Shown piece by piece: positions 19,724 through 29,991 of a stretch of DNA of 36,584 nt (its first letter is position 1; each line of letters begins with the position of its first letter). A program made the position numbers and the translations under genes. The DNA is from Bacteroidetes bacterium UBA2234 (GTDB lineage Bacteria > Bacteroidota > Bacteroidia > NS11-12g > UBA955): positions 1 through 36,584 of the forward strand of contig DDYM01000036.1 of the NCBI GenBank assembly GCA_002347985.1. Direction: 5' to 3'. Under the pieces are notes generated by a model. It was not told the DNA's origin. It saw only the letters and a list, made by a program, of their open reading frames with translations, and searched no databases.

Positions 19724-20122
19724 TTATGATACAAAACATAAAACTTCACCACCTACACCCAATACGCGGGCCTCTTTATCGGTCATTACACCTTTGGAAG
19801 TAGTGATGATAGCTACACCTAATCCGTTCAACACTTTCGGCATGTCCTCAACATTTGAATAACGACGCAAACCAGGAGAGCTCACACGCTTCAACGTAGT
19901 GATAGCACTTTGCTTGGTTTGGTTGTGGTATTTCAACGCGATTTTAATTACACCTTGGTGGTTGTCGGTATCTTCAAATTTGTACTTCAAGATATATCCC
20001 TTCTCGTATAACACGCGGGTCATTTCTTTCTTTAAGTTGCTGGCGGGTATTTCCACCACGCGGTGCTTGGCTTTTACTGCGTTGCGCAAGCGGGTCAGAT
20101 AATCTGCAATTGGATCTGTCAT
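19724..20122 (-). CDS. rpsH: Ribosomal protein uS8
   Basis: uS8 binds the central domain of 16S rRNA and, in E. coli, represses the spc operon by binding its mRNA. The product has 132 residues, starting [20 protein letters not shown]; family segments [20 protein letters not shown] and [14 protein letters not shown] are intact. It lies 13 bases after rpsN and 19 before rplF. Whether autoregulation exists here cannot be seen. Confidence 0.98.
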   Translation of the reverse strand: MTDPIADYLTRLRNAVKAKHRVVEIPASNLKKEMTRVLYEKGYILKYKFEDTDNHQGVIKIALKYHNQTKQSAITTLKRVSSPGLRRYSNVEDMPKVLNGLGVAIITTSKGVMTDKEARVLGVGGEVLCFVS

Positions 20123-20135
20123 TGCTGTATATATT

Positions 20136-20405
20136 TTACCAACTAGATTTGGTTACTCCTGGGATTTTACCATCACTGGCCAATTGACGGAACTGGTTCC
20201 GGCAAACGCCAAATATTCTCATATAACCACGGGGCTTACCGGTCAGTTTGCAACGATTGCGCAAACGTACAGGAGAAGCATTACGTGGAATAGCCTGCAA
20301 CGCATCGTAGTTGCCTTCAGCTTTTAATTTAGCGCGCTTTTCAGCATAACGTTCAACCATGGCTTCACGTTTGCGCTGTCTGGCTTTCATTGATTCTTTT
20401 GCCAT
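20136..20405 (-). CDS. rpsN: Ribosomal protein uS14, zinc-free form
   Basis: uS14 is a 30S head protein. The 89-residue product is the long form: it starts [20 protein letters not shown] and carries [20 protein letters not shown]. The short zinc form has two CxxC pairs; here only isolated Cys residues occur (in NRCKLTG and GVCRNQ), so no zinc ribbon is present. It lies 3 bases after rplE and 13 before rpsH. Confidence 0.97.
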   Translation of the reverse strand: MAKESMKARQRKREAMVERYAEKRAKLKAEGNYDALQAIPRNASPVRLRNRCKLTGKPRGYMRIFGVCRNQFRQLASDGKIPGVTKSSW

Positions 20406-20408
20406 CTC

Positions 20409-20960
20409 TTATTTGGTTTTGAAAGGAAATCCTAAAAATTTTAATAATTCTAAACACTCTTCATCGGTTTTGGCTGTTGTCACAACTGTGATATCCATAC
20501 CCGTGATTTTATTCACCTTGTCGATGTCGATTTCTGGGAAAATGATCTGCTCAGTGATACCCATAGTAAAGTTACCTCTACCATCGAATCCTTTCACATT
20601 CAAACCTTGGAAATCACGCACACGAGGCAATGCAATCGTAATCAAACGATCCATAAAATCATACATGCGCTCTTTACGCAATGTAACTTTTGCACCGATT
20701 GGAACATTCTTACGCAATTTGAAATTAGAAATATCCTTCTTTGAATAAGTTGCTTGGGCTTTCTGACCGCTGATTTTTGTCATTTCATCAATCGCAGCGT
20801 CAACCAATTTTTTATCATTTACCGCAGCTCCTACACCCTGATTCAAAACAATCTTCTGAATCTGAGGAATTTGCATGTGATTCTTGTAGGAGAACTTCGC
20901 CATCATAGCGCCTACAACTTCTTCTTTGTATTTCGTTTGTAACCTTGGAACGTAACTCAT
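20409..20960 (-). CDS. rplE: Ribosomal protein uL5
   Basis: uL5 binds 5S rRNA and contacts P-site tRNA and the 30S head. Typical segments are [17 protein letters not shown] near the start, [31 protein letters not shown] and the C-terminal [20 protein letters not shown]. It is 183 residues. It follows rplX by 12 bases and precedes rpsN by 3. Confidence 0.98.
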   Translation of the reverse strand: MSYVPRLQTKYKEEVVGAMMAKFSYKNHMQIPQIQKIVLNQGVGAAVNDKKLVDAAIDEMTKISGQKAQATYSKKDISNFKLRKNVPIGAKVTLRKERMYDFMDRLITIALPRVRDFQGLNVKGFDGRGNFTMGITEQIIFPEIDIDKVNKITGMDITVVTTAKTDEECLELLKFLGFPFKTK

Positions 20961-20972
20961 GATCTTTTCTAA

Positions 20973-21308
20973 TTAGTTGATGAATTCCCCAGTTGATTTT
21001 GCATAACGCTGCAATTTTCCAGCTTCGTTCACCTTTCTACCTACGCGCGTTGCAGTACCTGCAACAACTACCATGAGGTTCGACAAATGAATTGGAGCTT
21101 CGATTTTATCGATTCTACCAGAGGTATTCTGTGCCGAAGGTTTGAAGTGTTTTGTAACCATATTCAATCCTTCAACAACCGCACGATTTGTAGATGGCAA
21201 TACACGCATCACTTTGCCTGTTTTACCTTTATCGTCTCCAGCCAACACCTTTACTGTGTCGCCCTTCTTTACGTGCAATTTTGTTTTGGTTATTTCTTTC
21301 TTTGCCAT
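20973..21308 (-). CDS. rplX: Ribosomal protein uL24
   Basis: uL24 is an early assembly protein of the 50S subunit near the exit tunnel. The KOW motif is visible at KKGDTVKVLAGDDKGKTGKV (residues 14-33), followed by VEGLNMVTKHFKPS and IHLSNLMVV. The product has 111 residues. It lies 3 bases after rplN and 12 before rplE. Confidence 0.98.
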   Translation of the reverse strand: MAKKEITKTKLHVKKGDTVKVLAGDDKGKTGKVMRVLPSTNRAVVEGLNMVTKHFKPSAQNTSGRIDKIEAPIHLSNLMVVVAGTATRVGRKVNEAGKLQRYAKSTGEFIN

Positions 21309-21311
21309 CTC

Positions 21312-21680
21312 TTATAAAACTTCAGGAGCCAACGAAACGATTTTCATGAACTGTTTGTCGCGCAATTCACGAGCCACAGGTCCGAAAATACGAGTACCTC
21401 TCGGCTCGTCGTTATTGTTTAACAATACGCAGCTGTTCTCATCAAAACGGATGTATGATCCATCAGGTCTACGCACTTCTTTTTTCACGCGAACAACAAC
21501 GGCCTTTGAAACCGAACCTTTCTTCACGTTGCTACCAGGAATCGCTGCTTTCACAGAAACAACAATTTTATCGCCAACGCTGGCATATCTGCGACCTGTA
21601 CCACCCAACACGCGAATGCAAAGAACTTCTTTTGCACCACTGTTATCGGCTACTCTCAATCTTGATTCTTGTTGTACCAT
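21312..21680 (-). CDS. rplN: Ribosomal protein uL14
   Basis: uL14 lies at the subunit interface and forms bridges to 16S rRNA. The 122-residue product shows [20 protein letters not shown] at the start, [20 protein letters not shown] in the middle and [20 protein letters not shown] near the end. It is separated from rpsQ by 1 base and from rplX by 3. Confidence 0.98.
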   Translation of the reverse strand: MVQQESRLRVADNSGAKEVLCIRVLGGTGRRYASVGDKIVVSVKAAIPGSNVKKGSVSKAVVVRVKKEVRRPDGSYIRFDENSCVLLNNNDEPRGTRIFGPVARELRDKQFMKIVSLAPEVL

Positions 21681-21681
21681 C

Positions 21682-21942
21682 TTATTTAGCTTTTTCTACG
21701 ATTTCTACCAATCTGAACCGTTTGGTCTTGCTCAATGGACGGGTCTCCATGATGCGAACGATATCGTTCTCACCACAAGTATTTGCCTCATCATGAGCTG
21801 TGTACTTCTTGGTCTTTTTAAAGTACTTACCATATTTTGGGTGCTTCACGTTGCGAACTACAGATACAACGATGGTCTTATCCATCTTTGCACTGGCAAC
21901 TACACCAACAATCTCTTTTCTTGCGTTTCTTACCGTTTCCAT
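21682..21942 (-). CDS. rpsQ: Ribosomal protein uS17
   Basis: uS17 is an OB-fold protein binding the 5' domain of 16S rRNA. In this 86-residue product the segments [39 protein letters not shown] and [20 protein letters not shown] are the family core. Its ATG overlaps the rpmC stop by one base (TAATG), which suggests coupled translation. Confidence 0.98.
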   Translation of the reverse strand: METVRNARKEIVGVVASAKMDKTIVVSVVRNVKHPKYGKYFKKTKKYTAHDEANTCGENDIVRIMETRPLSKTKRFRLVEIVEKAK

Positions 21943-22181
21943 TAGTTTTCTTGGCTTTGGTTGATTTTCCTTTCGATGGCATTCATTTCCGCTTCTTGAC
22001 GGCGAGCGTTTAACTCTGTCAACATGCGAGCCACGTCTTTTCTTGCTTCTTTCATTTTGTGAGGATTCTCAATTTGAGCAACGGTGTTCTGAAATCTCAA
22101 TTTCGTTAACCGTTTTTTCTCCTCCTTGTAGCGCTCAACTAGCTCTTTGTTTGGAAGCGTTTTGATATCTGCGTACTTCAT
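21942..22181 (-). CDS. rpmC: Ribosomal protein uL29
   Basis: uL29 is a small helical protein at the exit tunnel, close to where trigger factor and SRP dock. The product has 79 residues with [20 protein letters not shown] and [18 protein letters not shown]; the C-terminal extension ([14 protein letters not shown]) makes it longer than the E. coli protein (63). It is preceded by a GAGGAG site and overlaps the rpsQ start by one base. Confidence 0.97.
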   Translation of the reverse strand: MKYADIKTLPNKELVERYKEEKKRLTKLRFQNTVAQIENPHKMKEARKDVARMLTELNARRQEAEMNAIERKINQSQEN

Positions 22182-22184
22182 TGA

Positions 22185-22610
22185 TTAGTTCTCCTCGTTA
22201 TAATCTGGACGGACAACAAATTTGCAAGCTACCGGCATCTTCTGTGCCGCCAAACGCATACCCTCTTTGGCAATCTCCAAAGGTACACCTGCTACTTCAA
22301 ACATGATTGTTCCTGGTTTAACAATGGCAACCCAGTATTCTGGAGCACCTTTACCCTTACCCATACGTACCTCTGCAGGCTTCTTGGTAATTGGCTTATC
22401 TGGGAAGATCCGGATCCAAACTTGGCCTTCACGCTTCAAGTAACGCGTTACCGCGATACGAGCCGCCTCTAGCTGTCTGGCTGTGATCCACGATGGCTCC
22501 ATGGACTTCAATCCAAAGCTACCATAGGAAATCAAATGTCCGCGTGTAGCAAGACCCTTCACTTTTCCCTTGTGTTGTTTTCTAAATTTTGTTCTTTTTG
22601 GACTCAGCAT
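22185..22610 (-). CDS. rplP: Ribosomal protein uL16
   Basis: uL16 helps position A-site tRNA and is added late in 50S assembly. The 141-residue product begins [19 protein letters not shown] and contains [39 protein letters not shown] and [15 protein letters not shown]. It is preceded by an AAGGAG site that overlaps the rpsC stop, and the next gene, rpmC, starts 3 bases after its own stop. Confidence 0.98.
   Translation of the reverse strand: MLSPKRTKFRKQHKGKVKGLATRGHLISYGSFGLKSMEPSWITARQLEAARIAVTRYLKREGQVWIRIFPDKPITKKPAEVRMGKGKGAPEYWVAIVKPGTIMFEVAGVPLEIAKEGMRLAAQKMPVACKFVVRPDYNEEN
22191..22196 (-). promoter_or_regulatory. Shine-Dalgarno site of rpmC
   Basis: GAGGAG on the minus strand lies 9 bases before the rpmC ATG and is inside the last codons of rplP. 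Confidence 0.6.
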
Positions 22611-22619
22611 AGCTTAATT

Positions 22620-22625
22620 CTCCTT
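22620..22625 (-). promoter_or_regulatory. Shine-Dalgarno site of rplP
   Basis: AAGGAG on the minus strand lies 9 bases before the rplP ATG and just after the rpsC stop codon. Confidence 0.65.
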
Positions 22626-22626
22626 A

Positions 22627-23388
22627 TTAATTCCTTCTACGGCGATCTCCACCACGATCTCCACCACGGTTGCGGTCACCACCACGTTGATCTCTGCGAT
22701 CAGGACGACTTCCACCACCATCACGGCGACGTTCTTGTTCAACTTGAGGAGCCAAATCTACCTTTCCGTAAATCTCTCCCTTACACAACCATACTTTGAT
22801 ACCGATCTTTCCATAAACCGTCTGAGCTTCCACCAACGCATAGTCGATGTTGGCACGCAACGTATGCAATGGTGTTCTACCATCTTTATACATCTCAGAA
22901 CGAGCAATCTCACCACCATTCAAACGACCGCTGATACGAACCTTAATTCCTTCAGCTCCCATTTTCATAGTACCTTGAATTGCGTTCTTGATAGCTCTCT
23001 TATATGAAAAACGATTCTCAATCTGCTGGGCAATGTTCTCACCTACCAAACGAGCATCCAATTCAGGACGTTTGATCTCGCTGATGTTGATTTGAACATC
23101 TTTACCAGTAATTTTCTTGATCTCTTCACGGATTGCATCAACCTCTCCGCCCCCTTTACCAATCACGATACCTGGACGGCTCGTATGAATGGTCAAAGTA
23201 ATGCGCTTCAGTGTTCTTTCAATCACGACTTTGGAAATGCCTCCTTTTGGGATACGCACTTGCAAATACTTACGGATTTTCTCGTCTTCAACGAGCTTAT
23301 CGCCGTAATCTTTTCCTCCATACCAATTGGAGTCCCAACCACGGATGATTCCTAATCGTAATGCTATAGGGTTAATCTTTTGTCCCAT
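22627..23388 (-). CDS. rpsC: Ribosomal protein uS3 with Arg/Gly tail
   Basis: uS3 lines the mRNA entry channel and has helicase activity on mRNA together with uS4 and uS5. The N-terminal KH domain ([19 protein letters not shown], then [14 protein letters not shown]) and the C-terminal [15 protein letters not shown] are intact. The product is 253 residues, about 20 more than in E. coli. The excess is a repetitive tail from about residue 215, rich in Arg, Gly and Asp and made of RGGDR-like units. It starts 21 bases after rplV. Confidence 0.98.
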   Translation of the reverse strand: MGQKINPIALRLGIIRGWDSNWYGGKDYGDKLVEDEKIRKYLQVRIPKGGISKVVIERTLKRITLTIHTSRPGIVIGKGGGEVDAIREEIKKITGKDVQINISEIKRPELDARLVGENIAQQIENRFSYKRAIKNAIQGTMKMGAEGIKVRISGRLNGGEIARSEMYKDGRTPLHTLRANIDYALVEAQTVYGKIGIKVWLCKGEIYGKVDLAPQVEQERRRDGGGSRPDRRDQRGGDRNRGGDRGGDRRRRN

Positions 23389-23409
23389 ATTCTATTCTGC
23401 TATCCTTAA

Positions 23410-23784
23410 TTATTCGTTAGTGGTGTTAACTTCCTTGTTCTTCAAACTGTCGATCACAATCGTAACGTGATTCGTACGTTTGCGCTGACGGTAACCACGA
23501 CCCTGAGGTGCAGTTCTCAAACGCTTAACAACAATACCACCATCTACCATGATTGTCTTTACATACAATTCGCTGTCTTCGATACGCTCACCAGTATTTG
23601 CCTGACCCCAGTTCGCAATCGCGCTCTTGAGCAACTTAGACAAATAGATTGCATATGTAGGTTTTTGGTTCCACTGAAGGATGTTCAATGCGCGCTCAAC
23701 ACGCTCACCGCGTACAACATCTGCTACCAAACGCATCTTGCGTGGAGATAACGGACAGTTTCTTAAAATTGCTTTTGCTTCCAT
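23410..23784 (-). CDS. rplV: Ribosomal protein uL22
   Basis: uL22 lines the peptide exit tunnel with a long hairpin; changes in it can give macrolide resistance. The 124-residue product has NCPLSPRKMRLVADVVRGE near the start and the hairpin with IMVDGGIVVKRLRTAPQGRG followed by RTNHVTIVI. It lies 11 bases after rpsS. No deletion in the hairpin is obvious. Confidence 0.97.
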   Translation of the reverse strand: MEAKAILRNCPLSPRKMRLVADVVRGERVERALNILQWNQKPTYAIYLSKLLKSAIANWGQANTGERIEDSELYVKTIMVDGGIVVKRLRTAPQGRGYRQRKRTNHVTIVIDSLKNKEVNTTNE

Positions 23785-23795
23785 ACCTTCAATGT

Positions 23796-24053
23796 TTATT
23801 TACCGTGACCTTTATATGTTCTAGTGGGTGCAAATTCGCCCAACTTATGTCCTACCATATTCTCTGTTACATACACAGGAATGAACTTATTCCCGTTGTG
23901 AACAGCAAATGTGTGTCCTACAAAGTCTGGGATAATCAAGCTTCTTCTTGACCAGGTCTTAACTACCGTTTTCTTGTTGCTTTCGTTGAGGACTACTACC
24001 TTCTTTGAAAGCTTTACGTCTACAAATGGACCTTTTTTAATGGATCTTGCCAT
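23796..24053 (-). CDS. rpsS: Ribosomal protein uS19
   Basis: uS19 forms part of the 30S head with uS13 and contacts tRNA and the 50S subunit. The 85-residue product carries [38 protein letters not shown] and the C-terminal signature [18 protein letters not shown]. It lies 15 bases after rplB and 11 before rplV. Confidence 0.98.
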   Translation of the reverse strand: MARSIKKGPFVDVKLSKKVVVLNESNKKTVVKTWSRRSLIIPDFVGHTFAVHNGNKFIPVYVTENMVGHKLGEFAPTRTYKGHGK

Positions 24054-24068
24054 GATTTCGCTTATCTA

Positions 24069-24902
24069 TTACTTATTGCGGATTGATTTTCTTTTCTCAA
24101 TAATCAAATTACTGCTACCTTTCTTCGGTGCACGTGTCTTTTGACCCTGAGAGTAAATGAGATTCCTTGAACGAGGCTGACCTCCCTTGTTGCGGCCTTC
24201 ACCACCACCCATCGGGTGATCAACAGGGTTCATTGCAGAAGGACGTACGCGAGGACGGACACCCATCCAACGAGAACGACCGGCTTTACCTTTACGTTCC
24301 TGACTGTGCTCTTGGTTTCCAACCGTTCCAATCGCAGCCAAACAAGCAGCTAAGATCAAACGACTTTCTCCTGAAGGCAACTTAATTGCAGCATACTTGC
24401 CCTCACGCGCCATCAACTGAGCGTAAGAACCAGCACTACGACAAATTTTAGCGCCCTGACCTGGATTCATTTCGATGTTGTGAATCAAAGTACCCAATGG
24501 AATTTCAGCCAAAGGCAATGCATTTCCAATCTCTGGAGCTACACCTGGACCTTGTTCCACTTTCTGACCCACCTTCAATCCCGCAGGGGCAATGATGTAT
24601 CTCTTCTCTTCACCGAATTGAACCAACGCAATAAATGCACTGCGGTTTGGATCGTATTCTACTGTCAATACCTCACCAACTACTCCAAAGTTATTACGCT
24701 TGAAGTCGATGATACGATAGCGACGTTTGTGACCACCCCCGATATAACGAGAGGTGATTTTTCCTTGATTATTCCGTCCACCGGATTTGCTCAATGATAC
24801 CAACAAACTCTTTTCAGGCTTGCTAGCAGTGATTTCAGCAAACGCATTGGCAACTCTAAAGCGTTGACCAGGCGTGGTGGGATTTAAACGACGTACTGCC
24901 AT
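24069..24902 (-). CDS. rplB: Ribosomal protein uL2
   Basis: uL2 is essential for subunit joining and the peptidyl-transferase region. The product is 277 residues. Typical segments are [40 protein letters not shown], and the conserved [20 protein letters not shown] near residues 217-236, which contains the histidine associated with peptidyl transfer. It lies 2 bases after rplW and 15 before rpsS. Confidence 0.98.
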   Translation of the reverse strand: MAVRRLNPTTPGQRFRVANAFAEITASKPEKSLLVSLSKSGGRNNQGKITSRYIGGGHKRRYRIIDFKRNNFGVVGEVLTVEYDPNRSAFIALVQFGEEKRYIIAPAGLKVGQKVEQGPGVAPEIGNALPLAEIPLGTLIHNIEMNPGQGAKICRSAGSYAQLMAREGKYAAIKLPSGESRLILAACLAAIGTVGNQEHSQERKGKAGRSRWMGVRPRVRPSAMNPVDHPMGGGEGRNKGGQPRSRNLIYSQGQKTRAPKKGSSNLIIEKRKSIRNK

Positions 24903-24904
24903 GA

Positions 24905-25189
24905 TTAGATGTTTTCGTAAAAGTCTATGTTAAATCCTTCTTTTAATGTGACAATGGCCTTTTTATACTTTGCAGTATAACCGGAGATTTGGCCTGTGCG
25001 ACGGTTACGACGCGACTTCCCCCGTTGGATCATGGTGTTTACTGATGCAACTTCCACTCCATAGAAATCTTCAATGGCTTTCTTAATTTCATCCTTGTTG
25101 GCCTTAGGGTCAACGATGAAACCATACTGACCACGCTTATCCATGATAGCGGTCATTTTCTCAGTAATCAACGGCTTCTTGAGTATCAT
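24905..25189 (-). CDS. rplW: Ribosomal protein uL23
   Basis: uL23 stands at the tunnel exit and is the docking site for trigger factor and SRP. The 94-residue product starts [20 protein letters not shown] and has the family segment [20 protein letters not shown]. Its ATG overlaps the rplD stop (ATGA), and an AGGAGG site lies inside the last codons of rplD, so its translation is probably both coupled and independently primed. Confidence 0.97.
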   Translation of the reverse strand: MILKKPLITEKMTAIMDKRGQYGFIVDPKANKDEIKKAIEDFYGVEVASVNTMIQRGKSRRNRRTGQISGYTAKYKKAIVTLKEGFNIDFYENI

Positions 25190-25812
25190 TTTGTATTTGC
25201 CTCCTGAATCTTGGCGATTGAACTTTCAGTTAAAATTAATTGTCCAGCTTTCATCACTTCGTAAGTGTTCATATCAGATGCACGCATTACCGTGTTACCT
25301 TCAATGTTACGACCACTCAATACGATGTTCTTCTGGATTTCAGATGTTACGAATAACGTACGACCTGTCACCTTCAATGCTTTCAACATGTTAGCGAATT
25401 CAGATGTTTTTGGTGTAGCCATATCAAAATCTTCAACGATCATGATATTGTTTGTTTTTGCCTTGTAAGAAAGAGCAGACAAACGAGCCAAACGCTTCAA
25501 CTTCTTATTCAACTTGAAAGAATAGTCACGTGGACGGGGACCGTGAATACGAGCACCTCCTACATAAATACCAGCTTTCAATGAACCGTGACGAGCACCT
25601 CCTGTACCTTTCTGACGGAAAATCTTCTTGGTAGAACGGTGAATTTCTTTTCTTTCTTTGGTTTTGTGTGTACCCTGACGTTGGTTAGCCAAGTATTGCT
25701 TCACATCCAAATATATGGCGTGGTCGTTTGGACTCAATCCAAATATAGACTCAGACAACGTTACCGTTCTTCCGGTCTCAGACCCTTGCTTGTTTAATAC
25801 TTTAATTTCCAT
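25186..25812 (-). CDS. rplD: Ribosomal protein uL4
   Basis: uL4 lines the exit tunnel; in E. coli it also regulates the S10 operon by attenuation and translation control. The 208-residue product has the basic loop with [20 protein letters not shown] and the [19 protein letters not shown] segment. It lies 2 bases after rplC and overlaps rplW by 4. No S10-leader-like attenuator could be placed, since rpsJ here follows fusA by only 11 bases. Confidence 0.98.
   Translation of the reverse strand: MEIKVLNKQGSETGRTVTLSESIFGLSPNDHAIYLDVKQYLANQRQGTHKTKERKEIHRSTKKIFRQKGTGGARHGSLKAGIYVGGARIHGPRPRDYSFKLNKKLKRLARLSALSYKAKTNNIMIVEDFDMATPKTSEFANMLKALKVTGRTLFVTSEIQKNIVLSGRNIEGNTVMRASDMNTYEVMKAGQLILTESSIAKIQEANTK
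25200..25205 (-). promoter_or_regulatory. Strong Shine-Dalgarno site of rplW
   Basis: AGGAGG on the minus strand lies 10 bases before the rplW ATG, within the codons for the end of rplD (IQEANTK). Confidence 0.7.
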
Positions 25813-25814
25813 GA

Positions 25815-26432
25815 TTAACGCTCAATTATTACGGTTGAACCATTGTAACCTGGAATCGCACCTTTAATTACGATTAGGTTTCTTTCTGCATCTATTTTCA
25901 ACACTTCCAAGTTTTGGATTTTAACGCGCTGACCACCTGTTCTACCTGCCATGCGCATTCCTTTGAATACACGACCAGGGAATGAACAAGCTCCGATAGA
26001 TCCCGGTGCACGCAAACGGTTGTGTTGACCGTGTGTAGATTCACCCACACCCGCAAAACCGTGACGCTTTACAACACCCTGAAAACCTTTTCCTTTGGCT
26101 TTTCCTACTACACTAACAAACTCTCCAGTTTCAAACAAACTCACATCAACAATTGAACCCAACTCAGGAGCAGATTCAACATCACGGAATTCCATAACAA
26201 CACGCTTAGGTGTAGTGTTTGACTTTGAGAAGTGACCCTTCATTGCTGAAGATGTATGCTTATCTTTCTTTTCACCCCAAGACAACTGAACAGCTTCGTA
26301 ACCGTCAGAATCTTTCGTCTTTACCTGGGTAACTACGCATGGTCCAGCCTCAACAACCGTACAAGCCAAACGCTTGCCGCCTTCGTTAAAGATGCTGGTC
26401 ATACCCAATTTTTTTCCAATAATTCCATTCAT
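25815..26432 (-). CDS. rplC: Ribosomal protein uL3
   Basis: uL3 is an early 50S assembly protein whose loop approaches the peptidyl-transferase centre. The 205-residue product starts [20 protein letters not shown] and carries [15 protein letters not shown] and the signature [20 protein letters not shown]. It is preceded by a strong AGGAGG overlapping the rpsJ stop. It lies 2 bases before rplD. Confidence 0.98.
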   Translation of the reverse strand: MNGIIGKKLGMTSIFNEGGKRLACTVVEAGPCVVTQVKTKDSDGYEAVQLSWGEKKDKHTSSAMKGHFSKSNTTPKRVVMEFRDVESAPELGSIVDVSLFETGEFVSVVGKAKGKGFQGVVKRHGFAGVGESTHGQHNRLRAPGSIGACSFPGRVFKGMRMAGRTGGQRVKIQNLEVLKIDAERNLIVIKGAIPGYNGSTVIIER

Positions 26433-26441
26433 AACTACTAG

Positions 26442-26447
26442 CCTCCT
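26442..26447 (-). promoter_or_regulatory. Strong Shine-Dalgarno site of rplC
   Basis: AGGAGG on the minus strand lies 9 bases before the rplC ATG and begins on the last base of the rpsJ stop codon (TAAGGAGG), the same arrangement as at rplF-rplR. Confidence 0.75.
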
Positions 26448-26755
26448 TACAATTTGATTTCTACTTCAACACCACTAGGCAACTCAATCTTCATCAACGC
26501 ATCAACAGTCTTTGTAGAACCATTGAAAATGTCGATCAAGCGTTGGTACGTGCAGTATTGGAACTGCTCCCTAGCTTTTTTGTTTACGTGAGGTGAACGC
26601 AACACTGTAAAAATCCTTTTACGTGTTGGTAGCGGCACTGGCCCACTCACCACAACCCCAGTGGTCTTCACGGCCTTCACAATCTTCTCGGCAGATTTGT
26701 CGATAAGGTTGTGGTCGAAAGACTTGAGCTTAATTCTGATTTTTTGACTTACCAT
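26447..26755 (-). CDS. rpsJ: Ribosomal protein uS10
   Basis: uS10 is a 30S head protein and, with NusB, part of transcription antitermination complexes. The 102-residue product shows [40 protein letters not shown] and the C-terminal [11 protein letters not shown]. It lies 11 bases after fusA, so in this genome the S10 cluster continues directly from the str cluster without tuf. Confidence 0.98.
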   Translation of the reverse strand: MVSQKIRIKLKSFDHNLIDKSAEKIVKAVKTTGVVVSGPVPLPTRKRIFTVLRSPHVNKKAREQFQYCTYQRLIDIFNGSTKTVDALMKIELPSGVEVEIKL

Positions 26756-26766
26756 TTTGTAATTTA

Positions 26767-28869
26767 TTAACTCGTAGCGTTAGCTTTTTTCAATACTTCA
26801 TCTGCAATGTTCTTTGGAGTTTCAGCAAAGTGACTGAATTCCATAGTAGACGTTGCACGGCCTGATGTGATTGTTCTCAATGTAGTTACATATCCAAACA
26901 TTTCACTCAAAGGCACTTTTGCTTTTACAATTTGAGCTCCTGCACGCTCGTCAATTCCTTCCAACTGACCACGACGGCGGTTCAAATCACCCATAACATC
27001 ACCACTGTTTTCGTGAGGAGTTACAACTTCCAATTTCATGATTGGCTCCAACAATACTGGATTACAACGACGTGCTGCTTCGCGGAAACCGCTACGTGCT
27101 GCAACTTCGAACGACAATGAATCAGAATCCACCGCGTGGAAGCTACCGTCGAACAAACGAACCTTCATACGGTCGATTGCATAACCAGCCAATACACCAT
27201 TCGACATAGCGGCTTTAAAGCCTTTTTCTACAGAAGGAATGAATTCACGAGGGATAGAACCACCCACAACATCATTTACCCACTGAAGACCGTCGCCCAC
27301 GAATGTATCGTCTGCTGGACCAATTGTAAATTGAATATCCGCAAATTTACCACGACCACCGGTTTGTTTCTTGTAAGTTTCACGGTGAGTATATTCTGTA
27401 GTAATCGCTTCTTTATATGTTACTTGAGGCGCACCTTGGTTACAATCAACCTTGAATTCACGCTTCAAACGATCCAAGATGATTTCCAAATGCAATTCAC
27501 CCATACCACTGATGATGGTCTGACCTGTTTCTTGGTCTGAGTGTACACGGAAAGTAGGATCTTCTTCTGCCAACTTAGACAAAGCGTTGCCCAACTTGTC
27601 AGAATCTGCTTGTGTCTTTGGCTCAATCGCCAAACCAATTACTGGCTCAGGGAATACCATTGACTCCAATACAATTGGATGACCTTCAGCAACCAGAGTA
27701 TCTCCAGTCTTGATGTCTTTAAAACCAACGGCAGCTCCGATATCACCAGCACCTAGATAATCGATAGGGTTTTGCTTGTTCGCATGCATTTGGAAGATAC
27801 GTGAAATACGCTCTTTGTTTCCAGTACGCATGTTCAAAACGTAAGAACCCGCATCCAATTTACCAGAATATGCACGCAAGAAACACAAACGACCTACGTA
27901 AGGATCCGTTGCAATCTTAAATGCCAAGGCAGCAAAAGGCTCTTTGTAATCAGGCTTACGGATCAACTCAGCACCTGTGTCTGGGTCAGTTCCGATTGCA
28001 CCACCTTTGTCGATAGGAGAAGGCATTAATTCCATCACCATATCCAACATCGTTTGTACACCCTTATTCTTAAATGCAGATCCACACATCATCGGAACAA
28101 TTTTCATGTCGATAACCGCAGGACGCAATGCATTCAAAATTTCTCTTTCAGTAATTGAAGTAGGATCTTCGAAGAATTTCTCCATCAAAGTATCATCATA
28201 CTCAGATACAGCTTCCAACAATTTCTCTCTCCACATAGTTGCTTCTTCAACCATGTCTGCAGGAATATCGATGGTCTCATAGGTCATCCCTTGATCCTTC
28301 TCATTCCAAATCATACCACGGAAGTTGATCAAATCAACTACTCCTTTGAAATTATCTTCAGCACCGATGGGCAACTGCAATGGAATTGCGTTGCTACCCA
28401 ACATTGTTTTTACTTGTGTTACTACGTTCAAGAAATCAGCACCCGCACGATCCATTTTGTTAACGAATCCAATACGAGCCACATTGTAGTTGTTTGCCAA
28501 GCGCCAGTTTGTTTCAGACTGTGGTTCAACACCATCCACTGAACTAAACAAGAACACCAAACCATCCAATACACGCAATGAACGATTCACCTCTACGGTA
28601 AAATCTACGTGACCTGGAGTATCAATGATGTTGATGTGGTAGTTATTACCCAAATACTTCCAAAATACTGTTGTAGCAGCTGAAGTAATGGTGATACCAC
28701 GCTCCTGCTCCTGAGCCATCCAGTCCATGGTAGCGGCTCCATCGTGTACTTCACCAATTTTGTGGTTTACACCAGCATAGTAAAGAATACGCTCTGTAGT
28801 AGTTGTTTTACCCGCATCAATGTGGGCTGCAATACCAATGTTTCTTGTTAACGATAAATCGCGTGACAT
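26767..28869 (-). CDS. fusA: Elongation factor G
   Basis: EF-G drives translocation of tRNA and mRNA using GTP. The GTPase domain shows the P-loop [11 protein letters not shown] (residues 15-25), [19 protein letters not shown] and [10 protein letters not shown]. Domains II-V follow, including the domain IV segment [11 protein letters not shown] and the C-terminal [20 protein letters not shown]. The 700-residue length is standard. It lies 18 bases after rpsG and 11 before rpsJ. Context and conserved motifs favour the main translocase over a paralogue. Confidence 0.98.
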   Translation of the reverse strand: MSRDLSLTRNIGIAAHIDAGKTTTTERILYYAGVNHKIGEVHDGAATMDWMAQEQERGITITSAATTVFWKYLGNNYHINIIDTPGHVDFTVEVNRSLRVLDGLVFLFSSVDGVEPQSETNWRLANNYNVARIGFVNKMDRAGADFLNVVTQVKTMLGSNAIPLQLPIGAEDNFKGVVDLINFRGMIWNEKDQGMTYETIDIPADMVEEATMWREKLLEAVSEYDDTLMEKFFEDPTSITEREILNALRPAVIDMKIVPMMCGSAFKNKGVQTMLDMVMELMPSPIDKGGAIGTDPDTGAELIRKPDYKEPFAALAFKIATDPYVGRLCFLRAYSGKLDAGSYVLNMRTGNKERISRIFQMHANKQNPIDYLGAGDIGAAVGFKDIKTGDTLVAEGHPIVLESMVFPEPVIGLAIEPKTQADSDKLGNALSKLAEEDPTFRVHSDQETGQTIISGMGELHLEIILDRLKREFKVDCNQGAPQVTYKEAITTEYTHRETYKKQTGGRGKFADIQFTIGPADDTFVGDGLQWVNDVVGGSIPREFIPSVEKGFKAAMSNGVLAGYAIDRMKVRLFDGSFHAVDSDSLSFEVAARSGFREAARRCNPVLLEPIMKLEVVTPHENSGDVMGDLNRRRGQLEGIDERAGAQIVKAKVPLSEMFGYVTTLRTITSGRATSTMEFSHFAETPKNIADEVLKKANATS

Positions 28870-28887
28870 GCTCTTAAATTTCTCTTA

Positions 28888-29358
28888 TTAAACTCTAAAG
28901 TGTGCGAAAGCTTTGTTGGCTTCAGCCATTTTGTGTGTATCTTCTTTCTTCTTCACCGCAGAACCTTCGTTGCGTGAAGCGGCCAAAATTTCACCAGCCA
29001 ATTTCTCAGCCATAGATTTTTCGTTGCGCTTGCGAGCGTATCCAATCATCCACTTCATTCCAACTGCCATACGACGGCGGGGTTGAACTTCTGTAGGAAT
29101 CTGGAATGTAGAACCACCCACACGACGTGCCTTAACCTCAACCGTAGGCATTACGTTGTTCAACGCTTTGCGGAAGGTCTCAATTCCTGGCTCTTCGGTG
29201 GCTTTGGCTTCTACCAAATCCAATGCTGAGTAAAAAATGTTGTATGCCAATGATTTCTTACCATCATACATCATCCCGTTCACAAAACGAGTAACTACTA
29301 CGTCGTTGAACTTAGGATCGGGTAACAATATGCGTTTTTTAGCGCGCGACTTTCTCAT
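28888..29358 (-). CDS. rpsG: Ribosomal protein uS7
   Basis: uS7 organises the 3' domain of 16S rRNA and touches E-site tRNA; in E. coli it represses the str operon. The 156-residue product shows [20 protein letters not shown], the family segment [20 protein letters not shown] and the C-terminal [20 protein letters not shown]. It lies 12 bases after rpsL and 18 before fusA. Confidence 0.98.
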   Translation of the reverse strand: MRKSRAKKRILLPDPKFNDVVVTRFVNGMMYDGKKSLAYNIFYSALDLVEAKATEEPGIETFRKALNNVMPTVEVKARRVGGSTFQIPTEVQPRRRMAVGMKWMIGYARKRNEKSMAEKLAGEILAASRNEGSAVKKKEDTHKMAEANKAFAHFRV

Positions 29359-29370
29359 GACTGATTGTGA

Positions 29371-29751
29371 TTATTTCTTAGCCTTTGGTTTCTTTGTGCC
29401 ATACTTACTTCTGCGCTGATTACGACCTTCTACTCCGGCCGTATCCAATGCACCACGTACGATGTGATAACGTACACCCGGCAAATCCTTCACCCTGCCG
29501 CCACGTACCAATACGATACTGTGTTCTTGCAAGTTGTGGCCTTCACCTGGAATGTAGGCGTTCACTTCTTTTCCGTTCGACAAACGTACACGAGCCACCT
29601 TACGAAGAGCCGAATTCGGCTTCTTTGGTGTAGTTGTGTATACGCGGGTACAAACACCTCTGCGCTGTGGACAAGAATCAAGTGCAGGTGACTTGCTCTT
29701 CCAAACAGTTTCCTGCCGTCCCTTTCTAATTAGCTGTTGAATTGTTGGCAT
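29371..29751 (-). CDS. rpsL: Ribosomal protein uS12
   Basis: uS12 lines the decoding centre. I chose the ATG at 29751, giving [11 protein letters not shown] and 126 residues; a longer reading to 29835 would include the promoter. Lysines 43 (in [13 protein letters not shown]) and 88 (in [13 protein letters not shown]) are present; these are the positions where changes commonly give streptomycin resistance, so the ribosome looks wild-type there. It is the first gene of the 32-gene operon. Confidence 0.98.
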   Translation of the reverse strand: MPTIQQLIRKGRQETVWKSKSPALDSCPQRRGVCTRVYTTTPKKPNSALRKVARVRLSNGKEVNAYIPGEGHNLQEHSIVLVRGGRVKDLPGVRYHIVRGALDTAGVEGRNQRRSKYGTKKPKAKK

Positions 29752-29771
29752 ATTTTTCCCAAAAAGGACGG

Positions 29772-29803
29772 CAAAATTACGCCTATTATTTGTCAAAATC
29801 AAG
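29772..29803 (-). promoter_or_regulatory. Likely promoter of the ribosomal-protein operon
   Basis: On the minus strand a perfect -7 box TAATTTTG (29772-29779) is preceded by CTTG (29800-29803) with 20 bases between. The box ends 20 bases before the rpsL ATG, leaving a leader of about 15 bases. CTTG replaces TTTG, as in unit 1 of the left-edge array and at terC and yebC. Confidence 0.5.
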
Positions 29804-29955
29804 ACCATGTCAAAAAAATATACCACGGAATTCAAAAGAAACCCAAATATCCTTCAAATTTGACCCATTCTAGAGGTTGCGCAGCCCTAAAACGCTGAAT
29901 TCTATGACCCCTCGGGCAACTTTCATCTTTTTTTAATTGTCTACCATTTTGGCAC

Positions 29956-29963
29956 TACTTTTG
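29956..29963 (+). promoter_or_regulatory. Likely -7 box for the DUF1573 gene
   Basis: TACTTTTG is a perfect -7 match ending 28 bases before the ATG at 29992. The -33 region is less clear: TTTT lies 21 bases upstream and ATTG 16 bases upstream. It is divergent from the rpsL promoter, about 150 bases away. Confidence 0.4.
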
Positions 29964-29991
29964 ACAACTCAAAGCACATTCTATACTTACA

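Noticed and set aside
21142..21945. A 267-codon rightward ORF
   Set aside because: It is antisense to rplX, rplN and rpsQ, all clearly real and tightly packed.
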